Part shown: one piece after another, positions 16,771-24,863 of the stretch | Position numbering within the stretch: position 1 is the stretch's first letter | Layout of the letters: every line of letters begins with the position of its first letter | Position numbers and translations under genes: made by a program | The notes under the pieces: model-generated | Database searches by the model: none | What the model saw: the letters and a program-made list of their open reading frames with translations, nothing else | What the model was told of the DNA's origin: nothing | From: Variovorax paradoxus | GTDB taxonomy: Bacteria; Pseudomonadota; Gammaproteobacteria; Burkholderiales; Burkholderiaceae_C | Direction: 5' to 3' | Length of the DNA stretch: 64,000 nucleotides | Assembly: GCF_022009635.1 (NCBI RefSeq) | Contig: NZ_CP091716.1 | Coordinates: 1,131,001 to 1,195,000 of the forward strand

Positions 16771-18663
16771 ATGGACCCTCGGCTGCTGAGCCTGTACGAA
16801 CAGGAGCTGCGCTACTTCCGCGAGAGCGCCTCGGAGTTCGCGCGCGCGTTCCCGAAGATCGCGCACCGCCTGGGCATCGAGGGGCAGGAAGTGGCCGACC
16901 CGTACGTGGAGCGGCTCATCGAGGCCACGGCATTTTTATCGGCGCGCGTGGGCCTGAAGCTCGATGCCGAGTACCCGCGCTTCACCGGCCACCTGCTCGA
17001 CATCGTCTATCCGCACTTCCTCGCGCCGACTCCGGCGATGGTGGTCGTGTGCATCGCGCCCGACCCCGACGACGCGAACCTCGCGGCCGGGCCCACGCTG
17101 CCGCGCGGCAGCGGACTGCGTGCACGGCAAGCCGTGGGCCAGAACACGCATTGCGAGTTCCGCACCGCGAGCGCACTGCGGGTGTGGCCAGTGGAAGTGC
17201 AACGCGCGCAGTACTTCACCTATGCGCCCGACCTGCCGCTGAACACGCATCCGCAGTCGCGCGCCATTCGCGGCGGCCTGCGCATAGGGCTGCGCGCGAC
17301 GGCCGGGCTGAACTTCAGCCAGATCGCGCTCGACGACCTGGTGCTGCACTTCGGCGGCGCGGAAGACGTGGCCTGGCAACTGCATGAGTGCGCGCTGGGC
17401 CAGCCGGTGGGCGTGCTGGTGCGGCCGCTGTCGCCGTCCGGCGCATTGCATGGCGCGGCGCAGAGCCTGCCGGCCAGCGCCATCGGCGCCGTGGGCTTCG
17501 AGGAAGACGAAGCGCTGCTGCCCGCCACGGCCACCGGCTTCTCGGGCTTTCGGCTGCTGCAGGAGTACTTCGCGTTTCCTCAGCGCTTCCAGTTCGCGCG
17601 CATCGGCGGCCTCAAGAGCGTGCTCGCGGCCATGCCAGTGGCCGACGTGGAGATCGTGCTGCTGTTCTCGCGCGGCGACGCGGCGCTGGAGAAGCTGGTG
17701 AGCGCCGACAACGTGCAGCTGCACTGCGTGCCGGCCGTCAACCTGTTCACCAAGCGGCTCGACCGCGTGCCCATGACCGAAGGCGTGAGCCAGTTCCACC
17801 TGGTGCCCGACCGCACGCGGCCGCAGGACTTCGAGGTGCACACCGTCACCGAGGTCATCGGCCACGGCACGCCCGGCACCGACGCGGCGGCGGCCGAGCA
17901 GCCGTTCCGGCCGTTCTACTCGGCCTTCCACGGCAGCCGGCTCAGCCACCCCGCCTACTTCACGACCACGCGCGAGCCGCGCATGCTGTCGGTGCGCCAA
18001 CGCACCGAAGGCAACCGCAGCAGCCACATCGGCTCCGAGGTCTACATGCAGATCGTCGATCCGCAGCAGGCGCCGTACGCGGCCTCGCTGCGGCAGCTCG
18101 CGGTGACGGCGCTGTGCACCAACCGCGACCTGCCCCTCTTGATGCCGCTGGGCCGCGACAACGACTTCGACTGCGTCGACTCCTTCCCGGTGCAGCGCGT
18201 GCGCATGGTGCGCGGCCCTTCGCGGCCGGTGTCGCCGGTGGTGAGCCAGGGGCTGGGCTGGCGCGTGGTCGATCACCTCGCGCTCAACTACCTGTCGCTG
18301 TCCGACAGCACGCCGGAGCAGGGCGCGGCCGCGCTGCGCGAAACGCTGATGCTCTACGCGGTGCATGCCGACGAGATGCGCCAGGGCCAGGTGCGCGGCC
18401 TGCTGTCGGTCAAGAGCAAGCCCGTGGCGCGGCGGCTGCCGATGAAGGGGCCGATCGCCTTCGGGCGCGGGCTTGAAGTGACGCTGGAGGTCGACAAGGA
18501 CGCCTTCCACGGCCACAGCGCGTTCCTCTTCGGCGCCGTGCTCGCGCGCTTTCTCGCGCGGCATGTCGAGGTCAATCATTTCGTCGAGACCGTGCTGCGC
18601 ATCGCGGGCAGGGGCGAGACCATGCGCTGGAGGCCGCTGTGCGGGACGCGCCAGATTCTGTGA
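16771..18663 (+). CDS. tssF: T6SS baseplate protein TssF
   Basis: TssF is a baseplate wedge subunit (gp6-like) that works with TssG, TssE and TssK. The 630 aa product begins with the hallmark LSLYEQELRYFRESASEFARAFPKIA-type N-terminus and continues with the conserved DPYVERLIEATAFL and FTGHLLDIVYPHFLAPTPAM regions (written here in parts). The length matches the family. ATG 16771 was chosen over an upstream in-frame codon at 16663 that lies inside tssE. The 3' end overlaps tssG by 25 nt. Confidence 0.94.
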   Translation: MDPRLLSLYEQELRYFRESASEFARAFPKIAHRLGIEGQEVADPYVERLIEATAFLSARVGLKLDAEYPRFTGHLLDIVYPHFLAPTPAMVVVCIAPDPDDANLAAGPTLPRGSGLRARQAVGQNTHCEFRTASALRVWPVEVQRAQYFTYAPDLPLNTHPQSRAIRGGLRIGLRATAGLNFSQIALDDLVLHFGGAEDVAWQLHECALGQPVGVLVRPLSPSGALHGAAQSLPASAIGAVGFEEDEALLPATATGFSGFRLLQEYFAFPQRFQFARIGGLKSVLAAMPVADVEIVLLFSRGDAALEKLVSADNVQLHCVPAVNLFTKRLDRVPMTEGVSQFHLVPDRTRPQDFEVHTVTEVIGHGTPGTDAAAAEQPFRPFYSAFHGSRLSHPAYFTTTREPRMLSVRQRTEGNRSSHIGSEVYMQIVDPQQAPYAASLRQLAVTALCTNRDLPLLMPLGRDNDFDCVDSFPVQRVRMVRGPSRPVSPVVSQGLGWRVVDHLALNYLSLSDSTPEQGAAALRETLMLYAVHADEMRQGQVRGLLSVKSKPVARRLPMKGPIAFGRGLEVTLEVDKDAFHGHSAFLFGAVLARFLARHVEVNHFVETVLRIAGRGETMRWRPLCGTRQIL

Positions 18664-19685
18664 ACGTGCGCGTCGATGCCGCGCTGCGCGAGTGGTCGGC
18701 CGAGCCGTGGGCCTTCGACTACTTCGCCGTGATGCGCCGGCTGGAATCGGTGGCCAGGACCACGCCGCGCTGGGGCCGCGCGCTGCTGCCGGGCGCCGAG
18801 CCGGTGCGCGTGGGGCAGGAGCCGTCGCTGTCGTTCGCGCCCGCGAGCTTCAGCCGCTTCGAGCCCGCCACGGCGCATTCGCCGCCGCGCCTGCGCCAGC
18901 AGTTCTTCGGCTACATCGGACCCAACGGGCCGCTGCCGGTGCACCTGAGCGACTTCATCCGCGAGCGCAGCCTGAACCATGGCGACCCGACGTGGCTGGC
19001 GTTCCTCGACAGTTTCTCGCACCGCTTCTCGCTGCACTTCTATCGCGCCTGGGCGCAGTCGCGGCCCGCCGTGGCGCTGGACCGGCCGGGCGAAGACCGC
19101 TTCCGGCTGCAGGTGGGCGCGCTGGTGGGCATCGGCACGCCGGGGCGCGTGGCGCGCGACCAGATCCACGACGACGCGCGGCTGCACTTCTCGGGCTGGC
19201 TCGCGCGGCGCGTGCACAACGCGGAGAGCGTGGAGTCGGTGCTGTGCAGCTACTTCGGCGTGCCTGTGAAGCTGGAGCGCTGGGTCGGCCACTGGATGAG
19301 CCTGCCGGCCGCGGAACTCACGCGGCTGGGGCGCGGCGAGAGCTCGCGCTCGATGGGCATGGGCGCGATGCTGGGCACCCGCGCCTGGGACCGCCAGCAC
19401 CGCGTGCGCCTGCACCTGGGGCCGCTCACGCTCGAGCAGTACCGCATGTTCCTGCCGACCGGTGACGCGCGCGCGGTGCTCCAGCGCTGGATGCTGCAGC
19501 TGCTCGGCGGCGAACTCGAATGGGACGCCGAACTGGTGCTCCAGAAACAGCAGGTGCCCGCCACGCGCCTGGGCGAGGCGAAGGGCAACGGCCCGCGCCT
19601 GGGCTGGGTCTCGTGGCTGGGGCAGCGCACGCGCGCGAGGGACGCGGCGGACGTGCGCATCGGCAGCCAGGGCGTCTTTCAATAA
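18639..19685 (+). CDS. tssG: T6SS baseplate protein TssG
   Basis: TssG is the second wedge protein (gp7/gp53-like) and pairs with TssF in a 1:2 complex. The 348 aa product carries the typical EPWAFDYFAVMRRLE start and FGYIGPNGPLPVHL motif, followed by the DRPGEDRF and ARRVHNAESVE regions. GTG 18639 is preceded by GGAGG at 18629-18633 with 5 nt spacing. A second GTG at 18660 overlaps the tssF stop and cannot be excluded. The length fits the family with either start. After the stop there are 39 nt before clpV. Confidence 0.92.
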   Translation: MRDAPDSVNVRVDAALREWSAEPWAFDYFAVMRRLESVARTTPRWGRALLPGAEPVRVGQEPSLSFAPASFSRFEPATAHSPPRLRQQFFGYIGPNGPLPVHLSDFIRERSLNHGDPTWLAFLDSFSHRFSLHFYRAWAQSRPAVALDRPGEDRFRLQVGALVGIGTPGRVARDQIHDDARLHFSGWLARRVHNAESVESVLCSYFGVPVKLERWVGHWMSLPAAELTRLGRGESSRSMGMGAMLGTRAWDRQHRVRLHLGPLTLEQYRMFLPTGDARAVLQRWMLQLLGGELEWDAELVLQKQQVPATRLGEAKGNGPRLGWVSWLGQRTRARDAADVRIGSQGVFQ

Positions 19686-19724
19686 ATCCATCGTCATTCG
19701 TTCAGAACAGATACGGAGTCCTCC

Positions 19725-22454
19725 ATGAGTGAAATCAGCCGCACCGCACTTTTCGGCAAGCTCAATTCGCTGGCCTACAAGGCCATCGAGGGCGCGACCG
19801 TGTTCTGCAAGATGCGGGGCAATCCATACGTGGAGCTGGAGCACTGGTTCGCCCAGCTGCTGCAGGCGCAGGACTCCGACCTGCACCGCGTGATCCAGCA
19901 CTACGGCCTGGACGTGTCGGTCATCGCCAAGGACATGACCGCCGCGCTCGACCGCCTGCCGCGCGGCGCCACCGCCATCAGCGACTTCTCGCCGCACATC
20001 GAGAACGCCATCGAGCGCGCCTGGACCTATGCCACGCTGCAGTTCGGCGAGGCGCAGGTTCGCACCGGCTACATCCTGGTCGGCATGCTGAAGACGCAGA
20101 GCCTGCGCAATCCGCTGTTCGGGCTGTCGAAGCAGTTCGAGAAGGTGAAGGTCGAGGACCTGGCCGACAACTTCGCGAAGATCTGCGATGCCTCGCCCGA
20201 GGCGCAGATGCGCGCGCAGGACGGCACCGGCATGGGCAGCGGCGCGCCGGGCGAGGACGCCGGCGCGATGGCGCCGGCCGCCATGGGCAAAGGCGACGCG
20301 CTGAAGAAGTTCGCGGTCGACCTCACCGAGAAGGCGAAGAAGGGCGAGATGGACCCGGTGACGGGCCGCGACGAGGAGATCCGCCAGATCGTCGACATCC
20401 TCATGCGCCGCCGCCAGAACAACCCGCTGCTCACCGGCGAGGCCGGCGTCGGCAAGACGGCGGTGGTCGAAGGCTTCGCGCAGCGCCTGGCGCGCGGCGA
20501 CGTGCCGCCGCAGCTGAAGGACGTGAAGCTGCTCACGCTCGACATCGGCCTGCTGCAGGCAGGCGCGAGCATGAAGGGCGAGTTCGAGCAGCGCCTGCGC
20601 CAGGTGATCGACGAGGTGCAGAGTTCGCCCACGCCCATCATTCTTTTCATCGACGAGATCCACACGCTGGTGGGCGCGGGCGGCGCGGCCGGCACCGGCG
20701 ACGCGGCCAACCTGCTCAAGCCTGCACTGGCGCGCGGCAACCTGCGCACCATCGGCGCGACCACCTGGGCCGAGTACAAGAAATACATCGAGAAAGACCC
20801 GGCGCTCACCCGCCGCTTCCAGGTGGTGCAGGTGCCCGAGCCCGACGAGCAGAAGGCGATCCTGATGCTGCGCGGCGTGGCCAGCGTGCTGGAGAAGCAT
20901 CACCGCGTGCAGCTGCTCGACGAGGCCATCGAGGCGGCCGTGAAGCTGAGCCACCGCTACATTCCCGCGCGCCAGTTGCCCGACAAGGCCGTGAGCCTGC
21001 TCGACACCGCCTGCGCGCGCGTGGCCGTGTCGCAGCACGCGACGCCGCCCGAGGTGGAAGACTGCATGCGCCGCATCGAAGGGCTGACGGTGGAGCAGGA
21101 GATCATCGGCCGCGAGGAAGCTATCGGCATCGACGTAACCAAGCGCGCCGCTCAGGTGGCCGCGCTGCTGGCCGAGTCGAAGGTGCAGCTCGATGCGCTG
21201 AATGCGCGGTGGCAAGAAGAGAAGGGGCTGGTCGATCGGCTGCTGGAGTTGCGTGCCAAGCTGCGGGCGGGCAACAAGCCGGTGGATTCAGTCAAGGCCG
21301 ACGGCGATGCCAAGGCCGACGTGCCCCCACCCCAACCCTCCCCCAGTGGGGGAGGGAGTGAGGACCGGGCTGCGCTGCTTGCGGAGCTGCACGAACTGCA
21401 GGCGAAGATCCACGCGGTGCAGGGCGAGTCGCCGCTCATCTTGCCGTCGGTCGACGAGCAGGCCGTGGCTTCGGTGGTGGCCGACTGGACCGGCATTCCC
21501 GTCGGACGCATGGTGAAGAACGAGGTGGAGGCTGTGCTCAAGCTCGCCGACACGCTCAACCAGCGCGTGATCGGCCAGAAGCACGGGCTGGAGATGATCG
21601 CGCGGCGCATCCAGACCTCGCGCGCGCGGCTGGACAACCCGCAGAAGCCCATCGGCGTGTTCATGCTCTGCGGCACCTCGGGCGTCGGCAAGACCGAGAC
21701 CGCGCTCGCGCTGGCCGAGGCGCTGTACGGCGGCGAGCAGAACATCATCACCATCAACATGAGCGAGTTCCAGGAGGCGCACACCGTCTCCACGCTCAAG
21801 GGCGCGCCTCCGGGCTACGTGGGCTACGGCGAAGGCGGCATCCTCACCGAGGCGGTGCGCCGCCGGCCCTACAGCGTGGTGCTGCTCGACGAGGTGGAGA
21901 AGGCCCACCCCGATGTGCACGAGATCTTCTTCCAGGTGTTCGACAAAGGCTGGATGGAAGACGGCGAGGGCCGGATGATCGACTTCAAGAACACCATCAT
22001 CCTGCTGACCACCAACGCCGGCAGCGAGCTGGTGATGAGCATGTGCCGCGACCCCGAGCTGCTGCCCGACTCGAATGCGCTGGCCGACGCCCTGAAGGCG
22101 CCGCTCATGAAGGTGTTCCCGCCCGCGCTGCTGGGCCGCATCGTCACCATTCCCTACTACCCGCTGTCGCCGGACATGATGAAGAAGATCGTGCGGCTGC
22201 AGCTGGGCCGCATCAAGAAGCGCGTGGAAGCCAACCACGGCGTGCCCTTCGACTACAGCGACGCGGTGGTCGACCAGGTGGTCGCGCGCTGCCAGGACCC
22301 GGAGTCGGGCGGGCGGGTGATCGACGCGATCCTCACCAACACCGTGCTGCCGACGATCTCCGTCGAATACCTGCAGCGCCTGGCCTCCGGCGGCGAGATC
22401 CGCCGCGTGGCATTGGACGTGAAGGACGCCGACTTCACCTACGCCTTCGACTGA
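19725..22454 (+). CDS. clpV: T6SS sheath-recycling AAA+ ATPase TssH (ClpV)
   Basis: ClpV disassembles the contracted TssB/TssC sheath so that it can be reused. The 909 aa product has the N-terminal Clp-N domain, a first AAA+ module with Walker A GEAGVGKT (238-245), a middle coiled-coil region, and a second AAA+ module with Walker A GTSGVGKT (650-657), followed by the C-terminal ClpB-like domain. At about residues 533-545 an in-frame PPPQPSPSGGG stretch is encoded by a palindromic repeat (21,323-21,356) inserted in the middle domain. It lies between tssG and a vgrG, as is common. ATG 19725 is supported by GGAGTCC just upstream. Confidence 0.95.
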   Translation: MSEISRTALFGKLNSLAYKAIEGATVFCKMRGNPYVELEHWFAQLLQAQDSDLHRVIQHYGLDVSVIAKDMTAALDRLPRGATAISDFSPHIENAIERAWTYATLQFGEAQVRTGYILVGMLKTQSLRNPLFGLSKQFEKVKVEDLADNFAKICDASPEAQMRAQDGTGMGSGAPGEDAGAMAPAAMGKGDALKKFAVDLTEKAKKGEMDPVTGRDEEIRQIVDILMRRRQNNPLLTGEAGVGKTAVVEGFAQRLARGDVPPQLKDVKLLTLDIGLLQAGASMKGEFEQRLRQVIDEVQSSPTPIILFIDEIHTLVGAGGAAGTGDAANLLKPALARGNLRTIGATTWAEYKKYIEKDPALTRRFQVVQVPEPDEQKAILMLRGVASVLEKHHRVQLLDEAIEAAVKLSHRYIPARQLPDKAVSLLDTACARVAVSQHATPPEVEDCMRRIEGLTVEQEIIGREEAIGIDVTKRAAQVAALLAESKVQLDALNARWQEEKGLVDRLLELRAKLRAGNKPVDSVKADGDAKADVPPPQPSPSGGGSEDRAALLAELHELQAKIHAVQGESPLILPSVDEQAVASVVADWTGIPVGRMVKNEVEAVLKLADTLNQRVIGQKHGLEMIARRIQTSRARLDNPQKPIGVFMLCGTSGVGKTETALALAEALYGGEQNIITINMSEFQEAHTVSTLKGAPPGYVGYGEGGILTEAVRRRPYSVVLLDEVEKAHPDVHEIFFQVFDKGWMEDGEGRMIDFKNTIILLTTNAGSELVMSMCRDPELLPDSNALADALKAPLMKVFPPALLGRIVTIPYYPLSPDMMKKIVRLQLGRIKKRVEANHGVPFDYSDAVVDQVVARCQDPESGGRVIDAILTNTVLPTISVEYLQRLASGGEIRRVALDVKDADFTYAFD
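21323..21356. repeat. Palindromic repeat inserted in frame in clpV
   Basis: GCCCCCACCCCA is followed by a perfect hairpin CCCTCCCCC / GGGGGAGGG with loop AGT (21,336-21,356). The same unit forms part of the larger repeat in the caspase gene at 12,678-12,774. It keeps the clpV frame and adds a proline/glycine/serine-rich stretch between the helical middle domain and the second AAA+ module. Confidence 0.8.
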
Positions 22455-22479
22455 CACGCCTGCAGGACAAGAGAAAAAG

Positions 22480-24855
22480 ATGGCCGACAACGAGTTCCGC
22501 ATCGACAGCGATTCCCCCGCCAAGGACGACCTGATGTTCTGGCGCATCGTGGGGCACGAGGCGCTGGCGCGCCCGTCGGCTTACGAGCTCACGGTGCTGT
22601 CGAAGAACAAGGCCATCGACGCCAAGGACATCCTCGGGCGGGCATTCGACGTGGTCATCGAGTTCAAGGACGCCGATGGCGGCACGCACGAGCGCCACTG
22701 CCAGGGCCATGCGGTGCGCTTCGTGCGCGCGGGCCACGTCGGGCGGCACTACGAATACCGCATCACGCTGCGCTCGTGGTTCTGGCTGCTCACCAAGCGC
22801 ACCAACTCGCGCATCCTGCAGGAAAAGAAAGTTCTCGAAGTGCTCGACGCCGTGTTCGAGGACAGCCCCATCAAGCGCTTCAAGAAGACCAGGGCCGACA
22901 ACGTCATCGGCACCCACAACCCCCGCCGGTACTGCGTGCAGCACCAGGAAAGCGACTACGGATTCCTCTCGCGCCTGCTCGAGGACGAAGGCATCTACTA
23001 CTGGTTCGACGCGCACGGCGCGCCCGGCACCATGCACCTGTCGGACGCCAGCGACATCGCCCACGAGAAGCTGCCGGCCAACGACACGCTGCACCACATG
23101 GCCACCGATGCCTCCGAGGCGCGCTTCAACGAAGTGTCGCGCTGGGTCAGCGGCCGGCAGTTCGGCACCGGCAAGCATGCGTCGCGCGACAGCGATTTCA
23201 AGGCCATCAAGAAAAAGCTCGGCGCCGACGCCGACGCATCCGGCGAGCACGAGCTGGCCTCGCTCGAAATGTTCGAGTTCCCCGGCGGCTACTTCACCGG
23301 CGACGAGGGAGAAAGCCGCGCCAAGCTGCGCGGCGACGAACTCCGCGCGCGCCGCGACCGCCACTGGGCGCTGACGCCGTGGCCCGATGTCGCCGCGGGG
23401 CGGGGCTTCAAGTTCGAGGGCGATCCCGACGGCACACGCAACGGCGAGTACATCATCGCGGCCTGCACCTTCGTCGCGAGCCATCGCGGCTACGAAGGCG
23501 TGAGCGCAAGCGCGGCGTCCGCGGCGCGGCCGGTGCAGGCGGCGCTGGCCGAGGTGCTGCGCGACGACGCCGTCAACGCCGACACGCTGCAGGTGCTCGA
23601 AGACCTGATCGCGGCCACGCCCGCGCTGGCGGCCGGGCAGCCCGGCACCAGTGCCTTCCTGCTCACCGTGATGCCGGCCGACCGGCCGTTCCGCGCGCCG
23701 CGCCTCACGCCGCGCGTCACCATGCCGGGGCCGCAGACCGCCATCGTGGTCGGCCCCAAGGGCGACGAACTGCACGTGGACGACCACGGCCGCGTGAAGG
23801 TGCACTTCCACTGGGACCGCTACGACGAGAGCGACGAGAAGTCGACCTGCTGGGTGCGCGTGTCGCAGCCGTGGGCGGGCAAGGGCTGGGGCGGCTACTT
23901 CGCGCCGCGCATCGGGCAGGAGGTGATCGTCGACTTCCTGAACGGCGACCCCGACCGGCCGATCATCATGGGGCGGGTCTACAACGACGACCAGCCGATT
24001 CCCTTCAAGTCGCACACCCAGAGCGGCTTTCGCACGCGTTCGACGCCGAAGGGGAACGCCGCCAATTTCAACGAGTTCAGGTTCGAGGACGACAAGGGCA
24101 AGGAGCAGGTCTACCTGCATGCCGAGCGCAACCTGGACGTCGAGGTGGAGGCCGACGAGACGCGCAACGTGGGCCACGACCGCACCAAGACCGTGGGCCA
24201 CGACGAGAAGGTGAAGATCAAGAACGATCGCACGGAAGAGGTGACCGGCAACGAGACGATCACCATCCACGGCAAGCGCGAGCTGACCGTGGACAAGGAC
24301 CAGTACGTGACCATCAAGACCAACCACTCCGAGGAAGTGACGGGGTGGAAATCGACATGGGTGACAGGCAACCACCGGCTCTCGACGAGCGCGAACCACG
24401 ACCAGACGGTCCAGGGCAACGAGACCATCGACGTCAGCGGCACGCGCTCCGACACCGTGGTGGGCGCGGTCACCCAGAAGGTGGGGCCGTTCACGCAGAC
24501 GGTGACCGGAGCGATGACGGTGACGGCCGCCGGGCCGATCACATTCAATGCGCCGGCCGGCTTCACGGTGGTCGCGCCCGGCGGGACGAAGATCATCGAC
24601 ATGTCGCTGGAGCAGTTCGGCGGCAAGATCTTCGAGGGCTACGGCATCAAGATCACGGCCAACCTGGCGAACATGGCGCTGGACAACGCCAAGTTCGCGC
24701 TCAACGGCGTGAACCTCGCGTCCACCGGCATGAAGCTGGACAAGGCCATGTTCAATCTTGCAGACAAGGACTGCGAGATCAAGAAGTCCGAAGCGCTCAT
24801 CGGCGCGTTCCCGGGGGTCGCGCTGACCCTGGCGGCAGTGAAGATCTTTCTCTAG
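22480..24855 (+). CDS. vgrG: T6SS spike protein VgrG (first copy)
   Basis: VgrG trimers form the spike tip of the T6SS tube and carry effectors. The 791 aa product has the gp27-like base (about 1-390, with LRSWFWLLTKR and RYCVQHQESDYGFLSRLLEDEG in parts), the OB-fold gp5-like domain (PRIGQEVIVDF and GDPDRPIIMGRVYN), and a beta-helix needle of octad repeats from about 550 to 660. The last 130 residues differ from the second VgrG: they lose the repeats and end in a hydrophobic tail (FPGVALTLAAVKIFL), a possible docking site for its own cargo. The DUF2169-pentapeptide gene follows 8 nt later. The N-terminal two thirds is closely similar to the VgrG at 29,629-32,007. Confidence 0.94.
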   Translation: MADNEFRIDSDSPAKDDLMFWRIVGHEALARPSAYELTVLSKNKAIDAKDILGRAFDVVIEFKDADGGTHERHCQGHAVRFVRAGHVGRHYEYRITLRSWFWLLTKRTNSRILQEKKVLEVLDAVFEDSPIKRFKKTRADNVIGTHNPRRYCVQHQESDYGFLSRLLEDEGIYYWFDAHGAPGTMHLSDASDIAHEKLPANDTLHHMATDASEARFNEVSRWVSGRQFGTGKHASRDSDFKAIKKKLGADADASGEHELASLEMFEFPGGYFTGDEGESRAKLRGDELRARRDRHWALTPWPDVAAGRGFKFEGDPDGTRNGEYIIAACTFVASHRGYEGVSASAASAARPVQAALAEVLRDDAVNADTLQVLEDLIAATPALAAGQPGTSAFLLTVMPADRPFRAPRLTPRVTMPGPQTAIVVGPKGDELHVDDHGRVKVHFHWDRYDESDEKSTCWVRVSQPWAGKGWGGYFAPRIGQEVIVDFLNGDPDRPIIMGRVYNDDQPIPFKSHTQSGFRTRSTPKGNAANFNEFRFEDDKGKEQVYLHAERNLDVEVEADETRNVGHDRTKTVGHDEKVKIKNDRTEEVTGNETITIHGKRELTVDKDQYVTIKTNHSEEVTGWKSTWVTGNHRLSTSANHDQTVQGNETIDVSGTRSDTVVGAVTQKVGPFTQTVTGAMTVTAAGPITFNAPAGFTVVAPGGTKIIDMSLEQFGGKIFEGYGIKITANLANMALDNAKFALNGVNLASTGMKLDKAMFNLADKDCEIKKSEALIGAFPGVALTLAAVKIFL

Positions 24856-24863
24856 CGGGCCAC

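Noticed and set aside
14844..24855. A prophage tail region
   Set aside because: gp25-, gp27- and gp5-like proteins occur with TssK/L/M, ClpV, Hcp and TagJ, so this is T6SS; no integrase, capsid or terminase is seen.
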